Positions 1 through 7,920 of a DNA stretch of 43,211 bases are shown in pieces. Origin of the DNA: Anaerolineae bacterium (GTDB taxonomy: Bacteria > Chloroflexota > Anaerolineae > JAAYZQ01); NCBI GenBank assembly GCA_016926595.1, contig JAFGOG010000057.1, positions 1-43,211 of the forward strand, written 5' to 3'. Both the position numbers and the translations under genes were made by a program. The notes beneath the pieces were generated by a model that saw only the letters and a program-made list of their open reading frames with translations, did not search any database and was not told the origin of the DNA. Positions within the stretch are counted from its first letter, which is position 1. Each line of letters starts with the position of its first letter.

Positions 1-50
1 CTTCCTTTCTTGATCTGGCTTGAATCTTAGCACGTCCCGCTGCCTTTGTC

Positions 51-87
51 AAAAAGATCAAGAGGTCGCACCCCGGTGTGACCTCTT
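51..87 (-). terminator. Intrinsic terminator of the acs operon
   Basis: On the minus strand, about 60 bases past the acsE stop, AAGAGGTC (80-87) pairs with GACCTCTT (60-67, read on minus) and the stem continues through a G-T and three or four more pairs to a 4-base loop. Four bases later comes a run of five T on the minus strand (51-55 are A on plus). This is a standard rho-independent terminator and marks the end of the 26-kb cluster. Confidence 0.85.
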
Positions 88-149
88 GGATGGCCGATGC
101 TATGGATGCACGACGCCCCAGGTAGGGGCAGGCGTGCACCTCTACGCGG

Positions 150-1079
150 CTAGGTGGTCAGGTAGCCGTGGGCGTAGATGACTTTGTTCTCGAGGATGCG
201 GACGGTCTTGTAAACAGCCACCTGGTCTGGGTCTTTCATGTCGACGTGGTCGGGGGTGAATTCTTCCATGCTGGCCACGGTGTCGTATAGAGCCAGGTAG
301 GCCTGGCCGAGGCCGGTGCTGTCATCGCGCTGCTCAACGATGCGGATAATCTCATTTTGGGCAGCGTCAAGCGGGTCAGCGATAGCCGAGTCGAGGCCGG
401 TGGCCAAGAGCATGACCAGGTAGGTGCGGTTTAGCAGGCTACGGCCCTCGTGGGGCACGCTGTTGGAGATATTAGACAGGCCGACGGTGGTCATGGGAGG
501 CGGATCCCACAGCATTTTGAATGAGCGGATGGCGTTAAGGGTCTCGGGCCCATGATCCTGGCAGCCGTTGACGGTCAGCACTAAGGGATCGAGGTAGAGG
601 TGGCTCATGGGGATGCCCAGCTCCTCGGCTTTGGGGACGAGGACCTCCATGGCAAGGGCAACGCGCCCGTCTGCGGTGGGCGGGATGTTCTTGTCCATGG
701 CCAGGGCGATGATCCGTGAGCCATATTGGGCAGCCAGCGGCATGGTCACGTTCAACCGGTCGGGGTCGGCCGAGGTGGAGTTGATCATGGCCTCGATGCC
801 CAGCTCCTGGCATTTCTTTAGGCCGGCCTCTATGGCCGCAGCATTGGTGGTGTCGAGAGACAGAGGCACAGGGCCTATCTCGTCATAGACCTCCTCTATG
901 ATCCACTGCATGATCTCGACGCCGTCCCTTTTGCGCGGGCCGATGTTAAGGTCGATCATGTCGGCGCCATACTCGACCTGTTTGCGGGCCATGTCGCGCA
1001 GGGCGGTGGCGTCGTGGTCCAGGAGGGCTGCCTTGACCCTGGGGGATAGGATCTGAATGTTTTCTCCGATTGTGTACAT
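150..1079 (-). CDS. acsE: Methyl-THF:corrinoid/iron-sulfur protein methyltransferase AcsE
   Basis: It transfers the methyl group of methyltetrahydrofolate to the cobalt of the corrinoid iron-sulfur protein (AcsCD), joining the methyl and carbonyl branches of the Wood-Ljungdahl pathway in the cytoplasm. The 309-residue protein is a pterin-binding TIM barrel of the dihydropteroate-synthase type: it shows the strand-end motifs DLNIGPR, SLDTT, INSTS and VGLSNIS, where the Asp and Asn residues hold the pterin. The start is the ATG at 1079 because GAGGAG lies 8 bases upstream, inside the end of acsV; the longer ORF reading MRYEEEH has no such site. The spacing to the acsV stop is one base, so translation is probably coupled. 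The protein is about 45 residues longer than the roughly 262-residue clostridial enzyme; the extra part is a charged C-terminal tail. Confidence 0.93.
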   Translation of the reverse strand: MYTIGENIQILSPRVKAALLDHDATALRDMARKQVEYGADMIDLNIGPRKRDGVEIMQWIIEEVYDEIGPVPLSLDTTNAAAIEAGLKKCQELGIEAMINSTSADPDRLNVTMPLAAQYGSRIIALAMDKNIPPTADGRVALAMEVLVPKAEELGIPMSHLYLDPLVLTVNGCQDHGPETLNAIRSFKMLWDPPPMTTVGLSNISNSVPHEGRSLLNRTYLVMLLATGLDSAIADPLDAAQNEIIRIVEQRDDSTGLGQAYLALYDTVASMEEFTPDHVDMKDPDQVAVYKTVRILENKVIYAHGYLTT

Positions 1080-1080
1080 G

Positions 1081-3057
1081 TTATGCTCCTCCTCGTATCT
1101 CATTTGTTGTTAACGCGCGCATCACCGACGGAAAAGCGGTCAGGTCGGTGTGCGGCAGAAACAGGGCTGACATGAATTGTTCGTAGAAGCTGTTGTCGGC
1201 CGATAACTCCAAGTAAGTCATTTTGTTGGCGACCTGGATCAGCTCGCGGCGCAGGGGACGGGAGGCCAGGGTGTAAAAGGCGCCCAAGGCCGAGGTGTTG
1301 CCCAGGTAGTGGAACCGGTCCCAGGGCATGTCGGGCAGGAGGCCGATCTGGATCGCCTTTTCGACATTGATGTACTGGCCGAACGCCCCAGCGATGAATA
1401 CCTGTTCGACTTCGGCCAGCTCGAGGCCGACGCTGCGAACCAGCACCGAAAAGCCGGCATAGATGGCGCCTTTGGTCCGCAGCAGGTTCTCGATGTCCAC
1501 TTCGTTGATGACAATGTCGTGGCCGATTTCGGACTGGCTGGCCCAGGCGACGACGTACTCGCCGCCATGGTCGCCCACCCGGACACGGGGTGTGGGCAGG
1601 TCGCGCCGGATTTTGCCGCCCTTGTCGATGATGCCGGTGATAAACATCTCGGCCAGCAGGCCAATCATGCCTGAGCCGCAGATGCCCCGCGGCGGCAACT
1701 GGCCAATGGTCTCGTAGCTCGGCTCATAGGTGTGGTGGTCGATCCAGATCTCTTCAATGGCGCCGGCGGTGGCCCTCATGCCGTGGCGGACGCCGCTGCC
1801 CTCAAAGGCGGGTCCAGCCGAGCAGGCGCAGGTGATCAGCCAGTCGCGATTGCCCAGCACGATCTCGCCGTTGGTACCGACGTCGATGAACAGGGTTACG
1901 GCGTCGGTGTTGTACATGCCTGAGCTCAGCACACCGGCGCTAATGTCGGCGCCGACATAGGCGCCGACCATAGGCAGGCAGTCGACTGTGGCCTGGGGGT
2001 TGATGTTCAGGCCGATCTCCTCGGCGGTTATGGGGAGCGGCTGGCTGAGGGTCGGTACGAACGGCATCTCGCGGATGGTCCGGGGGTCCAGCTCTAGGAA
2101 CAGTTGGATCATGGTCGTGTTGCCGGCGACAACGGCCTTGCCGATTTGGCCAGCGGGGATCTGGTTGCGTGAGGTGAGCTCATCGAGCAGCCCGTTTAGG
2201 GTTTTGAGCACCAACTGCTGGAGGCGATGCAGCCCATCCCGTTTTTGGGCGTAGATGATGCGTGAGATGATGTCCTCACCGACGGTGATTTGGCCGTTGT
2301 AGGCCGAAGCGCGGTCGATTACCTTGCCCTGGGCCAGGTCGACCAGGTAGACGACGTTGGAGGTGGTGCCTATGTCGATGGCCACGCCGTAACAGCGGTC
2401 GGACTGGTCGCCGGGGAGTAGATCCACCAGGCGGGGGGCGGTGCACGGATCCAGTATCGGATCACCCATCTCCAGGACGGCAGTCACGTTCCAGTCGGCG
2501 TCGCGCAGGTCGCGGGAGATGGTGCGCAGCATGGGCAGGCTGGCCGTCACGTTGGGGATGCCGGCCTGGAGCGAAAGCTCCCGCCGCAGCCGGTCAAAAT
2601 CGGTGGTCTGATCGGACAGGCTGGGCGGATCGATGGTGAGGTGGACGCGTCGGACGCTGGGGTCGATCTGGCCGCTAAACTCGGCGGCCAGGGCAATCCG
2701 CTCGGCGCCGATCGTCTTGGTGACGTATTCAACTTCGACCTTTTCCTGTTCGGGAACAAAGATGACGGCATCGCCCTTGATGACCGCCTGGCAGCCCAAC
2801 GCCCAGCCTTGATCGATCTCTTCCGACGTCAGCCGCACGCCGCTGTGATGGCTCACGTCGCCATGCTCGACGCGCACCCGGCAGCGGCCGCATCGCCCCT
2901 GTCCGCCGCACGGCAGGTTGAGGACCACGCCGGCCTGGACGGCCGCATCGGACAGCAGTGTGCCGATCTCGACCTCGACCACCTTGCCGGAAGGCTTGAA
3001 GACAACGATCGCCTTTTTCTGTTTTTGGGCGTGGCCCGCTGCCTGTTCGGTCATCAT
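1081..3057 (-). CDS. acsV: Corrinoid-protein reductive activator AcsV (RACo type, ASKHA ATPase with 2Fe-2S domain)
   Basis: It re-reduces the corrinoid iron-sulfur protein when its cobalt slips to the inactive Co(II) state, driving an uphill electron transfer with ATP. Of 658 residues, 15-105 form a plant-type 2Fe-2S ferredoxin domain with Cys50, Cys56, Cys59 and Cys89. Then come a linker and middle domain, and from about residue 220 an ASKHA-fold ATPase (DUF4445) with AIDIGTTSNVV and, further on, FIDVGTNGEIV phosphate loops and GICGSGMIGLL. This order is that of the characterised RACo and related corrinoid activators. It sits between acsC and acsE, the expected place. The start ATGATG at 3057 has no good Shine-Dalgarno sequence, and a hairpin (3068-3110) lies just upstream, so translation may be low or depend on RNA structure, which would fit a catalytic activator. 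Confidence 0.92.
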   Translation of the reverse strand: MMTEQAAGHAQKQKKAIVVFKPSGKVVEVEIGTLLSDAAVQAGVVLNLPCGGQGRCGRCRVRVEHGDVSHHSGVRLTSEEIDQGWALGCQAVIKGDAVIFVPEQEKVEVEYVTKTIGAERIALAAEFSGQIDPSVRRVHLTIDPPSLSDQTTDFDRLRRELSLQAGIPNVTASLPMLRTISRDLRDADWNVTAVLEMGDPILDPCTAPRLVDLLPGDQSDRCYGVAIDIGTTSNVVYLVDLAQGKVIDRASAYNGQITVGEDIISRIIYAQKRDGLHRLQQLVLKTLNGLLDELTSRNQIPAGQIGKAVVAGNTTMIQLFLELDPRTIREMPFVPTLSQPLPITAEEIGLNINPQATVDCLPMVGAYVGADISAGVLSSGMYNTDAVTLFIDVGTNGEIVLGNRDWLITCACSAGPAFEGSGVRHGMRATAGAIEEIWIDHHTYEPSYETIGQLPPRGICGSGMIGLLAEMFITGIIDKGGKIRRDLPTPRVRVGDHGGEYVVAWASQSEIGHDIVINEVDIENLLRTKGAIYAGFSVLVRSVGLELAEVEQVFIAGAFGQYINVEKAIQIGLLPDMPWDRFHYLGNTSALGAFYTLASRPLRRELIQVANKMTYLELSADNSFYEQFMSALFLPHTDLTAFPSVMRALTTNEIRGGA

Positions 3058-3067
3058 CCACTCGGAC

Positions 3068-3110
3068 GGGCGGCCATTCTCTGACGGGGATCTGCGTCAG
3101 GTGGCCGCCC
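3068..3110 (-). other. Intercistronic hairpin between acsC and acsV
   Basis: GGGCGGCCA (3068-3076) pairs perfectly with TGGCCGCCC (3102-3110), and inside it CTGACG (3081-3086) pairs with CGTCAG (3095-3100). It nearly fills the 59-base gap and has no T run after it. It abuts a GCCCCTAC motif (3107-3114) that recurs near other gaps in this window. Confidence 0.7.
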
Positions 3111-3116
3111 CTACAG

Positions 3117-4463
3117 TCATTTCCAGGTGCGCAGATATGCCGGAATGTCGACGGCCTCGCGCGGGCCAACCAGGATCTCCCAGCCGGGCAGTTCTTCCTC
3201 TAGCTCGCCGGAGAGAACGGCTACCAGGCCGGGGATGGTGATCTTTTTGTGGTTGAGCTTGTCGGCCAAGTTGTGGGCTTTGACCGCTTTGGCGATCGTC
3301 TCAGCGTCAAACTTGCCGGCTGCCCAAGAAGTCAGCACACTCATACCTTCGGCCTCGCACACCAGGAGCCAGGCCGGCAGTCCGCAGCCGTCCAACTCGC
3401 CAGCCACGCTAAAGTAGGTTAGCGAGAAGTTGGTGGTGACCAGCACCGGTGAATCAGGTGTGGGCTGGTTGAACTCATAGACCACCGGGTCGACCGAGAT
3501 CGGTTTTTGCGGGTCGGTGTAGATGTTCATCCGCAGGGTCAGCAGCGGATAGGCTATTGCCGGATCAAAGTGGTCCATGACGACAATGCCAGCGTACTTG
3601 CAGACTTGCTGCGCGGCGGCGACGATCTCTTCCTCTTCGGTGGCTGCGCCCTCACCGGGGAAGGTGATGAGCGGATAGCCCAGCGGGCGAAAGTTCTTTT
3701 TGATCGCCAGGCGGCGGAGCTGCGTCAATTGGGCGAGCGATCCGGCCAGGTCACGCGCGCCAGGGTCCAGTACCAGGTCAGTTACGCCGGAATCGCTCAG
3801 CTTCTTGGTCAAGTCGGCCAGCTCATCGAGTCCGTCGTTGCTGCGGACGGCTAGAGACATCCCGCCGGCCTTGGCCACGGCGGCGACTGCTTCCCAGTTG
3901 GCGGCCGTCGCCGCATACAGGAGTGGTTTTTGCCCGCCTTCGCCGGCCAGCGCAGCCTCGAGGGCGTCAGTGTTGTCCGACATCAGGATGAAAGGCAGGT
4001 CGGTTTTCGCCCGGACAGCCTGTACAACGCTGGCAAAGGTACCGGCATCGCCAGACGCGTTGTCGATGGCGATGGCGTTAAAAGCCATTTGAAAGCCGAC
4101 TCGCTCGACGCTGTAGGCATTAGCCTTTTCAACCTTGGCGGCGATGGCATCGGCCGGTTCGGTGTCCCTGACGCGCAACGCCAGGCCCGGCTTGTTGAAG
4201 AAGGTCTTGTCGTGGCGGAACAGGACCGTTTCGTTGCCTACCTGGAACTCCCGGTCGCCAGCGCCCATTTTGATCAGGCGGATGGGCGGCGCGGCGGCTG
4301 CCGACAAGGCTTCTTTGGCCTCGGCTGAAACGTAAGGGCAGGCGTCCAGCTCGATCTGCTTGGCCGCCAGCTTCATGGCAAAGGCCAGGCAGGTGGGGAA
4401 TCCGCACTCTTTGCAGTTGGTCTTGGGCAGTAGTTTGTAGATTTCAAGACCTGACAGGGCCAT
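3117..4463 (-). CDS. acsC: Corrinoid/iron-sulfur protein large subunit AcsC
   Basis: This is the large (gamma) subunit of the corrinoid iron-sulfur protein. It carries a 4Fe-4S cluster and helps hold the cobamide that takes the methyl group from AcsE and gives it to acetyl-CoA synthase. The 448-residue length is normal. The N-terminal cluster domain shows Cys17, Cys20, Cys25 and Cys42 in the pattern CxxCGxxxC followed by a distant Cys-Pro. A TIM-barrel region follows, and the C-terminal third (about 320-448) is the cobamide-binding domain, with the TTNFSLTYFSVAGEL segment typical of the family. The ATG is preceded by GAGGAGG with an ordinary spacer. It follows acsD by 19 bases, which suits subunits made in equal amounts. 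Confidence 0.95.
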   Translation of the reverse strand: MALSGLEIYKLLPKTNCKECGFPTCLAFAMKLAAKQIELDACPYVSAEAKEALSAAAAPPIRLIKMGAGDREFQVGNETVLFRHDKTFFNKPGLALRVRDTEPADAIAAKVEKANAYSVERVGFQMAFNAIAIDNASGDAGTFASVVQAVRAKTDLPFILMSDNTDALEAALAGEGGQKPLLYAATAANWEAVAAVAKAGGMSLAVRSNDGLDELADLTKKLSDSGVTDLVLDPGARDLAGSLAQLTQLRRLAIKKNFRPLGYPLITFPGEGAATEEEEIVAAAQQVCKYAGIVVMDHFDPAIAYPLLTLRMNIYTDPQKPISVDPVVYEFNQPTPDSPVLVTTNFSLTYFSVAGELDGCGLPAWLLVCEAEGMSVLTSWAAGKFDAETIAKAVKAHNLADKLNHKKITIPGLVAVLSGELEEELPGWEILVGPREAVDIPAYLRTWK

Positions 4464-4482
4464 TTTGATTTTCCTCCTCTGC

Positions 4483-5457
4483 CTATTGGGAAAGGCGGGT
4501 CGCAGACCCCGCCCCTGCCATTAGATTGTTAATGGTACCGCGGATTATCTCGACCGTCTTGGGGTGGCGCAGCACGACAATGTCGGCGCCGCTTTCCAGC
4601 AGGGTGGTGGCAGTGATCGTTTCCCAGGCGATACCCCGTTTTTCGATCTCGCCCCACTCGGCGGGCACACCTTCGGCGACACGGGATTCTTTTTGGCGCC
4701 AGCTCTCCTCGCCGATGAAGCAGATCATCGGCTGCTGAGTCATCCCGTCGCCGGTTAGGGCGGCCAGGCGCAGGCGCTCCATGACTGAGTAGGTATACTC
4801 CAGGCCGTAGCCCAGGGCACCGGTGGTGGGGTCCATCAGGACGCGGTCGAGCGGCAGGCGCATGTCGCTGATCAGGATGTTGAGCTGCTTGGCCAGGTTG
4901 ACGTCGATCGGCGAGCTGGCCATCACCAGGTGACCGTGGGCCAGGGCGGCGGCGACAATGGTCCGGTAGTTCTTGTCCTCGCACAGGCCCAAGGCCAGGC
5001 GCTCACCGCTGGCCGCTTCGGCTACGGCGACGAGCAGCTCGTTGTCAGCCTCGGCCTGGCCCGGCCCCTTGACTACGATCGGCAGGCCAGTGGCCTTGAG
5101 CACAGTCTTGATGGCGGTGACCGCTTCGGCGGCTGTGCCGCCGCGCAGCTTGAGCATGAGCAGGTCGGCACCATATTCTTCAGCCTTTTTAGCCCAAGCA
5201 GCCGGGTCGGCGACGACATCGCCCCACACCTTGAGCAGCGCCGGCGCCCACTCGGTTGGGTTCTTGTCCTGGATCTCGATGGCGATGAGCGGCGGGTTGG
5301 GTATCTCGCCTTCAAAGTGCAGGAAGGGCAGTGTTGTTTCCCCGCCAACGGTGACCGTCTTGGCCCGAGTGCCACCCTCGGCGGCCGTGGCTCCAATGGT
5401 GACCTGCCGGATCGCTGCGGCCCACTTTTCTTTTGGGATTTCTACTGTGACTGGCAT
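4483..5457 (-). CDS. acsD: Corrinoid/iron-sulfur protein small subunit AcsD
   Basis: This is the small (beta) subunit of the corrinoid iron-sulfur protein, a TIM-barrel protein that pairs with AcsC around the cobamide. The length of 324 residues fits the family. Recognisable parts are the N-terminal GATAAEGGTRAKTVTVGGE loop, the barrel segment ADLLMLKLRGG, DPTTGALGYGLEYTYS and the C-terminal GESWRQKE stretch. It starts at an ATG with GAGGAGG seven bases upstream. Oddly, the last dozen residues (MAGAGSATRLSQ) are encoded by a GC-rich inverted repeat (4494-4513) of a kind found in gaps elsewhere, so the natural C-terminus may have been extended by a small repeat element. Confidence 0.95.
   Translation of the reverse strand: MPVTVEIPKEKWAAAIRQVTIGATAAEGGTRAKTVTVGGETTLPFLHFEGEIPNPPLIAIEIQDKNPTEWAPALLKVWGDVVADPAAWAKKAEEYGADLLMLKLRGGTAAEAVTAIKTVLKATGLPIVVKGPGQAEADNELLVAVAEAASGERLALGLCEDKNYRTIVAAALAHGHLVMASSPIDVNLAKQLNILISDMRLPLDRVLMDPTTGALGYGLEYTYSVMERLRLAALTGDGMTQQPMICFIGEESWRQKESRVAEGVPAEWGEIEKRGIAWETITATTLLESGADIVVLRHPKTVEIIRGTINNLMAGAGSATRLSQ
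4494..4513 (-). other. GC-rich hairpin at the 3' end of acsD
   Basis: GGCGGGTC and GACCCCGCC form a stem with one extra C and a GCA loop. It lies inside the last codons of acsD, just ahead of the acsC Shine-Dalgarno sequence, and so could affect coupling of the two subunits. Confidence 0.5.
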
Positions 5458-5534
5458 AGATCCTCCTCGCTATAAAGTTGTATGAACTAGCTTGCCAGAA
5501 ACATAAAAAGCAACTATGTCAGGATGACCTTGTA

Positions 5535-5574
5535 CATGATCAGCAGCAAGGGAGATCCCTTGCTGCTGATCATG
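5535..5574 (-). other. Perfect 18-bp inverted repeat between acsB and acsD
   Basis: CATGATCAGCAGCAAGGG (5535-5552) is followed after AGAT by its exact reverse complement (5557-5574). The hairpin lies in the 138-base gap after the acsB stop and before acsD. There is no T run on the minus strand, so it is probably not a simple terminator; an RNA-stability or partial-attenuation role between acetyl-CoA synthase and the corrinoid protein genes is an inference. Confidence 0.8.
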
Positions 5575-5595
5575 GTTAGAGGGCGGGACCCCCCC

Positions 5596-7851
5596 CTACA
5601 TTAACGGATCCATGGTCAGGGCCGGGTGGCCGGTCTGCTCCAGGTAGGCCAGGACCTCCTCCTCGGTGGTGGCCACGCGCTCGTCGGCGATCTTGTCGAT
5701 CAAGTCGGGGTCACCCTCGCGGGTGGCGGCTTCCCTCAGCTCCTCGGCCATCGACTCTTTCAGAAAGCTGGACATCCAGACGATGCGCTTCAGGCCGCCG
5801 TCGGCGCGGATGAACTTTTTGCTGATCAAGAAATATTTGCCGTGGCCCATGACGCCGGGAGTCTGGAGGCCGCCGCCGGCCATGCCAGCTAACGTACTAA
5901 AGGTCATGCCGGCCGGGGTCATGCTCGGATCCTCGCGGCTGACGACCATAAAGCCGTTGCACAGCGGCAGGATCATCATGATGCACTCAAAGCAGCCGCA
6001 GGAGGTCATCGGGTAGTTCATGATCGAGTACATGGTGACATCTGTGACTGTGCCATGCGACGCCTGCTGCACAAACTCGTTGACCTTGTCGAACGTGCCG
6101 GCCCACGGATCGATAGCGCGGCCCTTGCTGATCGGCTGGTTGGGGCCGGTGGGGTTGATTTGGTAACTGGCCTTGCAGTCCAGCCAGTTGTAGGCGCCAC
6201 ACAGTCCCAGCCGCTCAGGGCTGACCACGCATACGTGGTTGGGCGCGAAGCTCTGACACAGCGTGCAGGAGTAGAATTCTTCGACTGCCTCGTCGGTCAT
6301 GGCCGCCAGGCGTTGGTTACGGTAGTTGTAGGCAGTGCGGGCCTTTTCCAGCCATTCGGCGTGCAGGGCCGGGTCGGTGATGATCTTGACCTGTACCTTG
6401 TCGACGATGGCTCCAAAGTCGGCGTGTAGGCGGGCGTAGAGGATCTCGCCAAAGTGCTTCAGGTCAAAGCCTTTGTCAGCCGCGGCTTTGCTGACGCGAA
6501 TCCAGGCAATGTCGCGCTGGCCAATGTGCTGGATTCCGCTGGCGCCGTTGACAAAGTAATGGATCTGGCGCTCGAGCACCGGCTCAAAGTCCTCCTGCAT
6601 CTTGCGGCCGGCGACCTCGACCAGGATGCACAAGTCCATGGCTCCCTTTTCGGGCACAGTGTCGATGCCGGGGCCGATGACCTCGATCTTGTGGTCCTCG
6701 ACCTGGTCCAGGTCGGTCATGCGCAGGAACTCGAAGGCGCGGGAGTACTTGCCGCCGAACTCGATGCGCATGTCTTCCTTGCGCACCCGCTCGCCCTCAA
6801 AGGCCGAGCCATAGGGCACCGGGACCGGGACTTCGGTGATCTTGATCTTGACGCCGCGTACCTCGATGGCCCGCTGCACAAAGCGCGCCGCCCTTTCGGC
6901 GTCGTCCTTGCCCTCGATGTCGTCCCATGGGATCGACACGACGTGCTCGTATCGGGTGATGCCGGTAGGCGTGATCTCGGGGATGACCGTGTCGGCCAGG
7001 GCCGGGAAGCCATAGGTGATGGCCCCGGCGGCGGTGGCGTATTTCAGGTCGTCCACCTCGCCCAGGGCCAGGGCGAAGGCAAAGACGCGGTACTTGTTGT
7101 AGAGCAGGATGTCGCGGGCCTGGCCGCCTTTCATGCCGCCGAAGGTCAGCGCCGAACGGGTGGCAAAGCCCATGGGGTAGACGGTGGAGACGGTGTCCAC
7201 GCCAAAGGGGACGATGTAGGTGTCATAGCCCATCTCAACGCCCTCTTCCATGAGCTGGTGGATCATGCTCCGGCCGTTGACGTTGCCGCTGAGGAAGATC
7301 AGGATGTTGCGCATCTGGAGCTGGCGGACGATCTCGACAGCGGCCTGGTTGGTGCGGGCTGCGCCGATGATGGCGGCAAAGCCGGGCATGCGGCCGTCGA
7401 CCAGTTGGATGCCCCAGCTACGGAGCTGGATGTCGTCGATGGGGCCGTTGAGGTAGCCGGGGCCTGGGGCGCTGGAACCGGTCAGCTCCAGGCCCGGCAT
7501 CGGCTGCGGCTCCAGGCCATAGGCGAAGCGGATGCCCACGATGCCTTCCTCGGCCAACAGGGTGGCCACGCCGGCATCCAATGTCTCGCCCAGGTAAGGC
7601 ACCCAGGTCTGCCCGGCCGGCAGGCTGTGCAGCAGCTTGCGGCAGTGATCGAGCACGGGCACCAGGCCGCCGATGTTGCTGACTTCCATGCCGGTGTAGC
7701 CCAAGATGGTGGGCAAAAAATAGGCAGTGTTGGTGAATTTTATCTCTTTGTCGGGCCCAAGCTCCTTAAGCGCCTTCTGCAGGGAGGCGTCGAACTCTTG
7801 GACGATCAGGTTGGCTCCGCGTAGAGCCCGAGTGGCGATGTATCGTGACAT
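5596..7851 (-). CDS. acsB: Acetyl-CoA synthase AcsB (CODH/ACS complex)
   Basis: It condenses a methyl group from the corrinoid protein, CO from CODH and coenzyme A into acetyl-CoA at a nickel-nickel-4Fe-4S centre (A-cluster). The 751-residue protein has the full bacterial length, including the N-terminal CODH-contacting domain absent from the short archaeal form. The A-cluster ligands are visible: Cys529, Cys532, Cys541 and Cys551 for the 4Fe-4S cluster, and the Cys618-Gly-Cys620 motif that binds the distal nickel and bridges to the other. The start at 7851 has GAAGGAGAAGG just upstream. It follows acsA by 69 bases containing a hairpin. Nothing is truncated or missing. Confidence 0.97.
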   Translation of the reverse strand: MSRYIATRALRGANLIVQEFDASLQKALKELGPDKEIKFTNTAYFLPTILGYTGMEVSNIGGLVPVLDHCRKLLHSLPAGQTWVPYLGETLDAGVATLLAEEGIVGIRFAYGLEPQPMPGLELTGSSAPGPGYLNGPIDDIQLRSWGIQLVDGRMPGFAAIIGAARTNQAAVEIVRQLQMRNILIFLSGNVNGRSMIHQLMEEGVEMGYDTYIVPFGVDTVSTVYPMGFATRSALTFGGMKGGQARDILLYNKYRVFAFALALGEVDDLKYATAAGAITYGFPALADTVIPEITPTGITRYEHVVSIPWDDIEGKDDAERAARFVQRAIEVRGVKIKITEVPVPVPYGSAFEGERVRKEDMRIEFGGKYSRAFEFLRMTDLDQVEDHKIEVIGPGIDTVPEKGAMDLCILVEVAGRKMQEDFEPVLERQIHYFVNGASGIQHIGQRDIAWIRVSKAAADKGFDLKHFGEILYARLHADFGAIVDKVQVKIITDPALHAEWLEKARTAYNYRNQRLAAMTDEAVEEFYSCTLCQSFAPNHVCVVSPERLGLCGAYNWLDCKASYQINPTGPNQPISKGRAIDPWAGTFDKVNEFVQQASHGTVTDVTMYSIMNYPMTSCGCFECIMMILPLCNGFMVVSREDPSMTPAGMTFSTLAGMAGGGLQTPGVMGHGKYFLISKKFIRADGGLKRIVWMSSFLKESMAEELREAATREGDPDLIDKIADERVATTEEEVLAYLEQTGHPALTMDPLM

Positions 7852-7882
7852 TGATACCTTCTCCTTCTTGGGATGATCCCTT

Positions 7883-7910
7883 CCGGACTTGCCTTGCAGG
7901 CCAAGTCCGG
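7883..7910 (-). other. Intercistronic hairpin between acsA and acsB
   Basis: CCGGACTTGCCT and AGGCCAAGTCCGG form a 12-pair stem with one bulged G and a 3-base loop, directly after the acsA stop codon and before the acsB ribosome binding site. No T run follows, which argues for RNA processing or stability rather than termination. Confidence 0.65.
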
Positions 7911-7920
7911 ACTTGGGTTA

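Noticed and set aside
6454..7824. A 456-codon open frame on the plus strand opposite acsB.
   Set aside because: It is a shadow of codon bias in a GC-rich gene: composition is Ala/Gly/Asp/His/Val-rich without domains, and acsB is certain.
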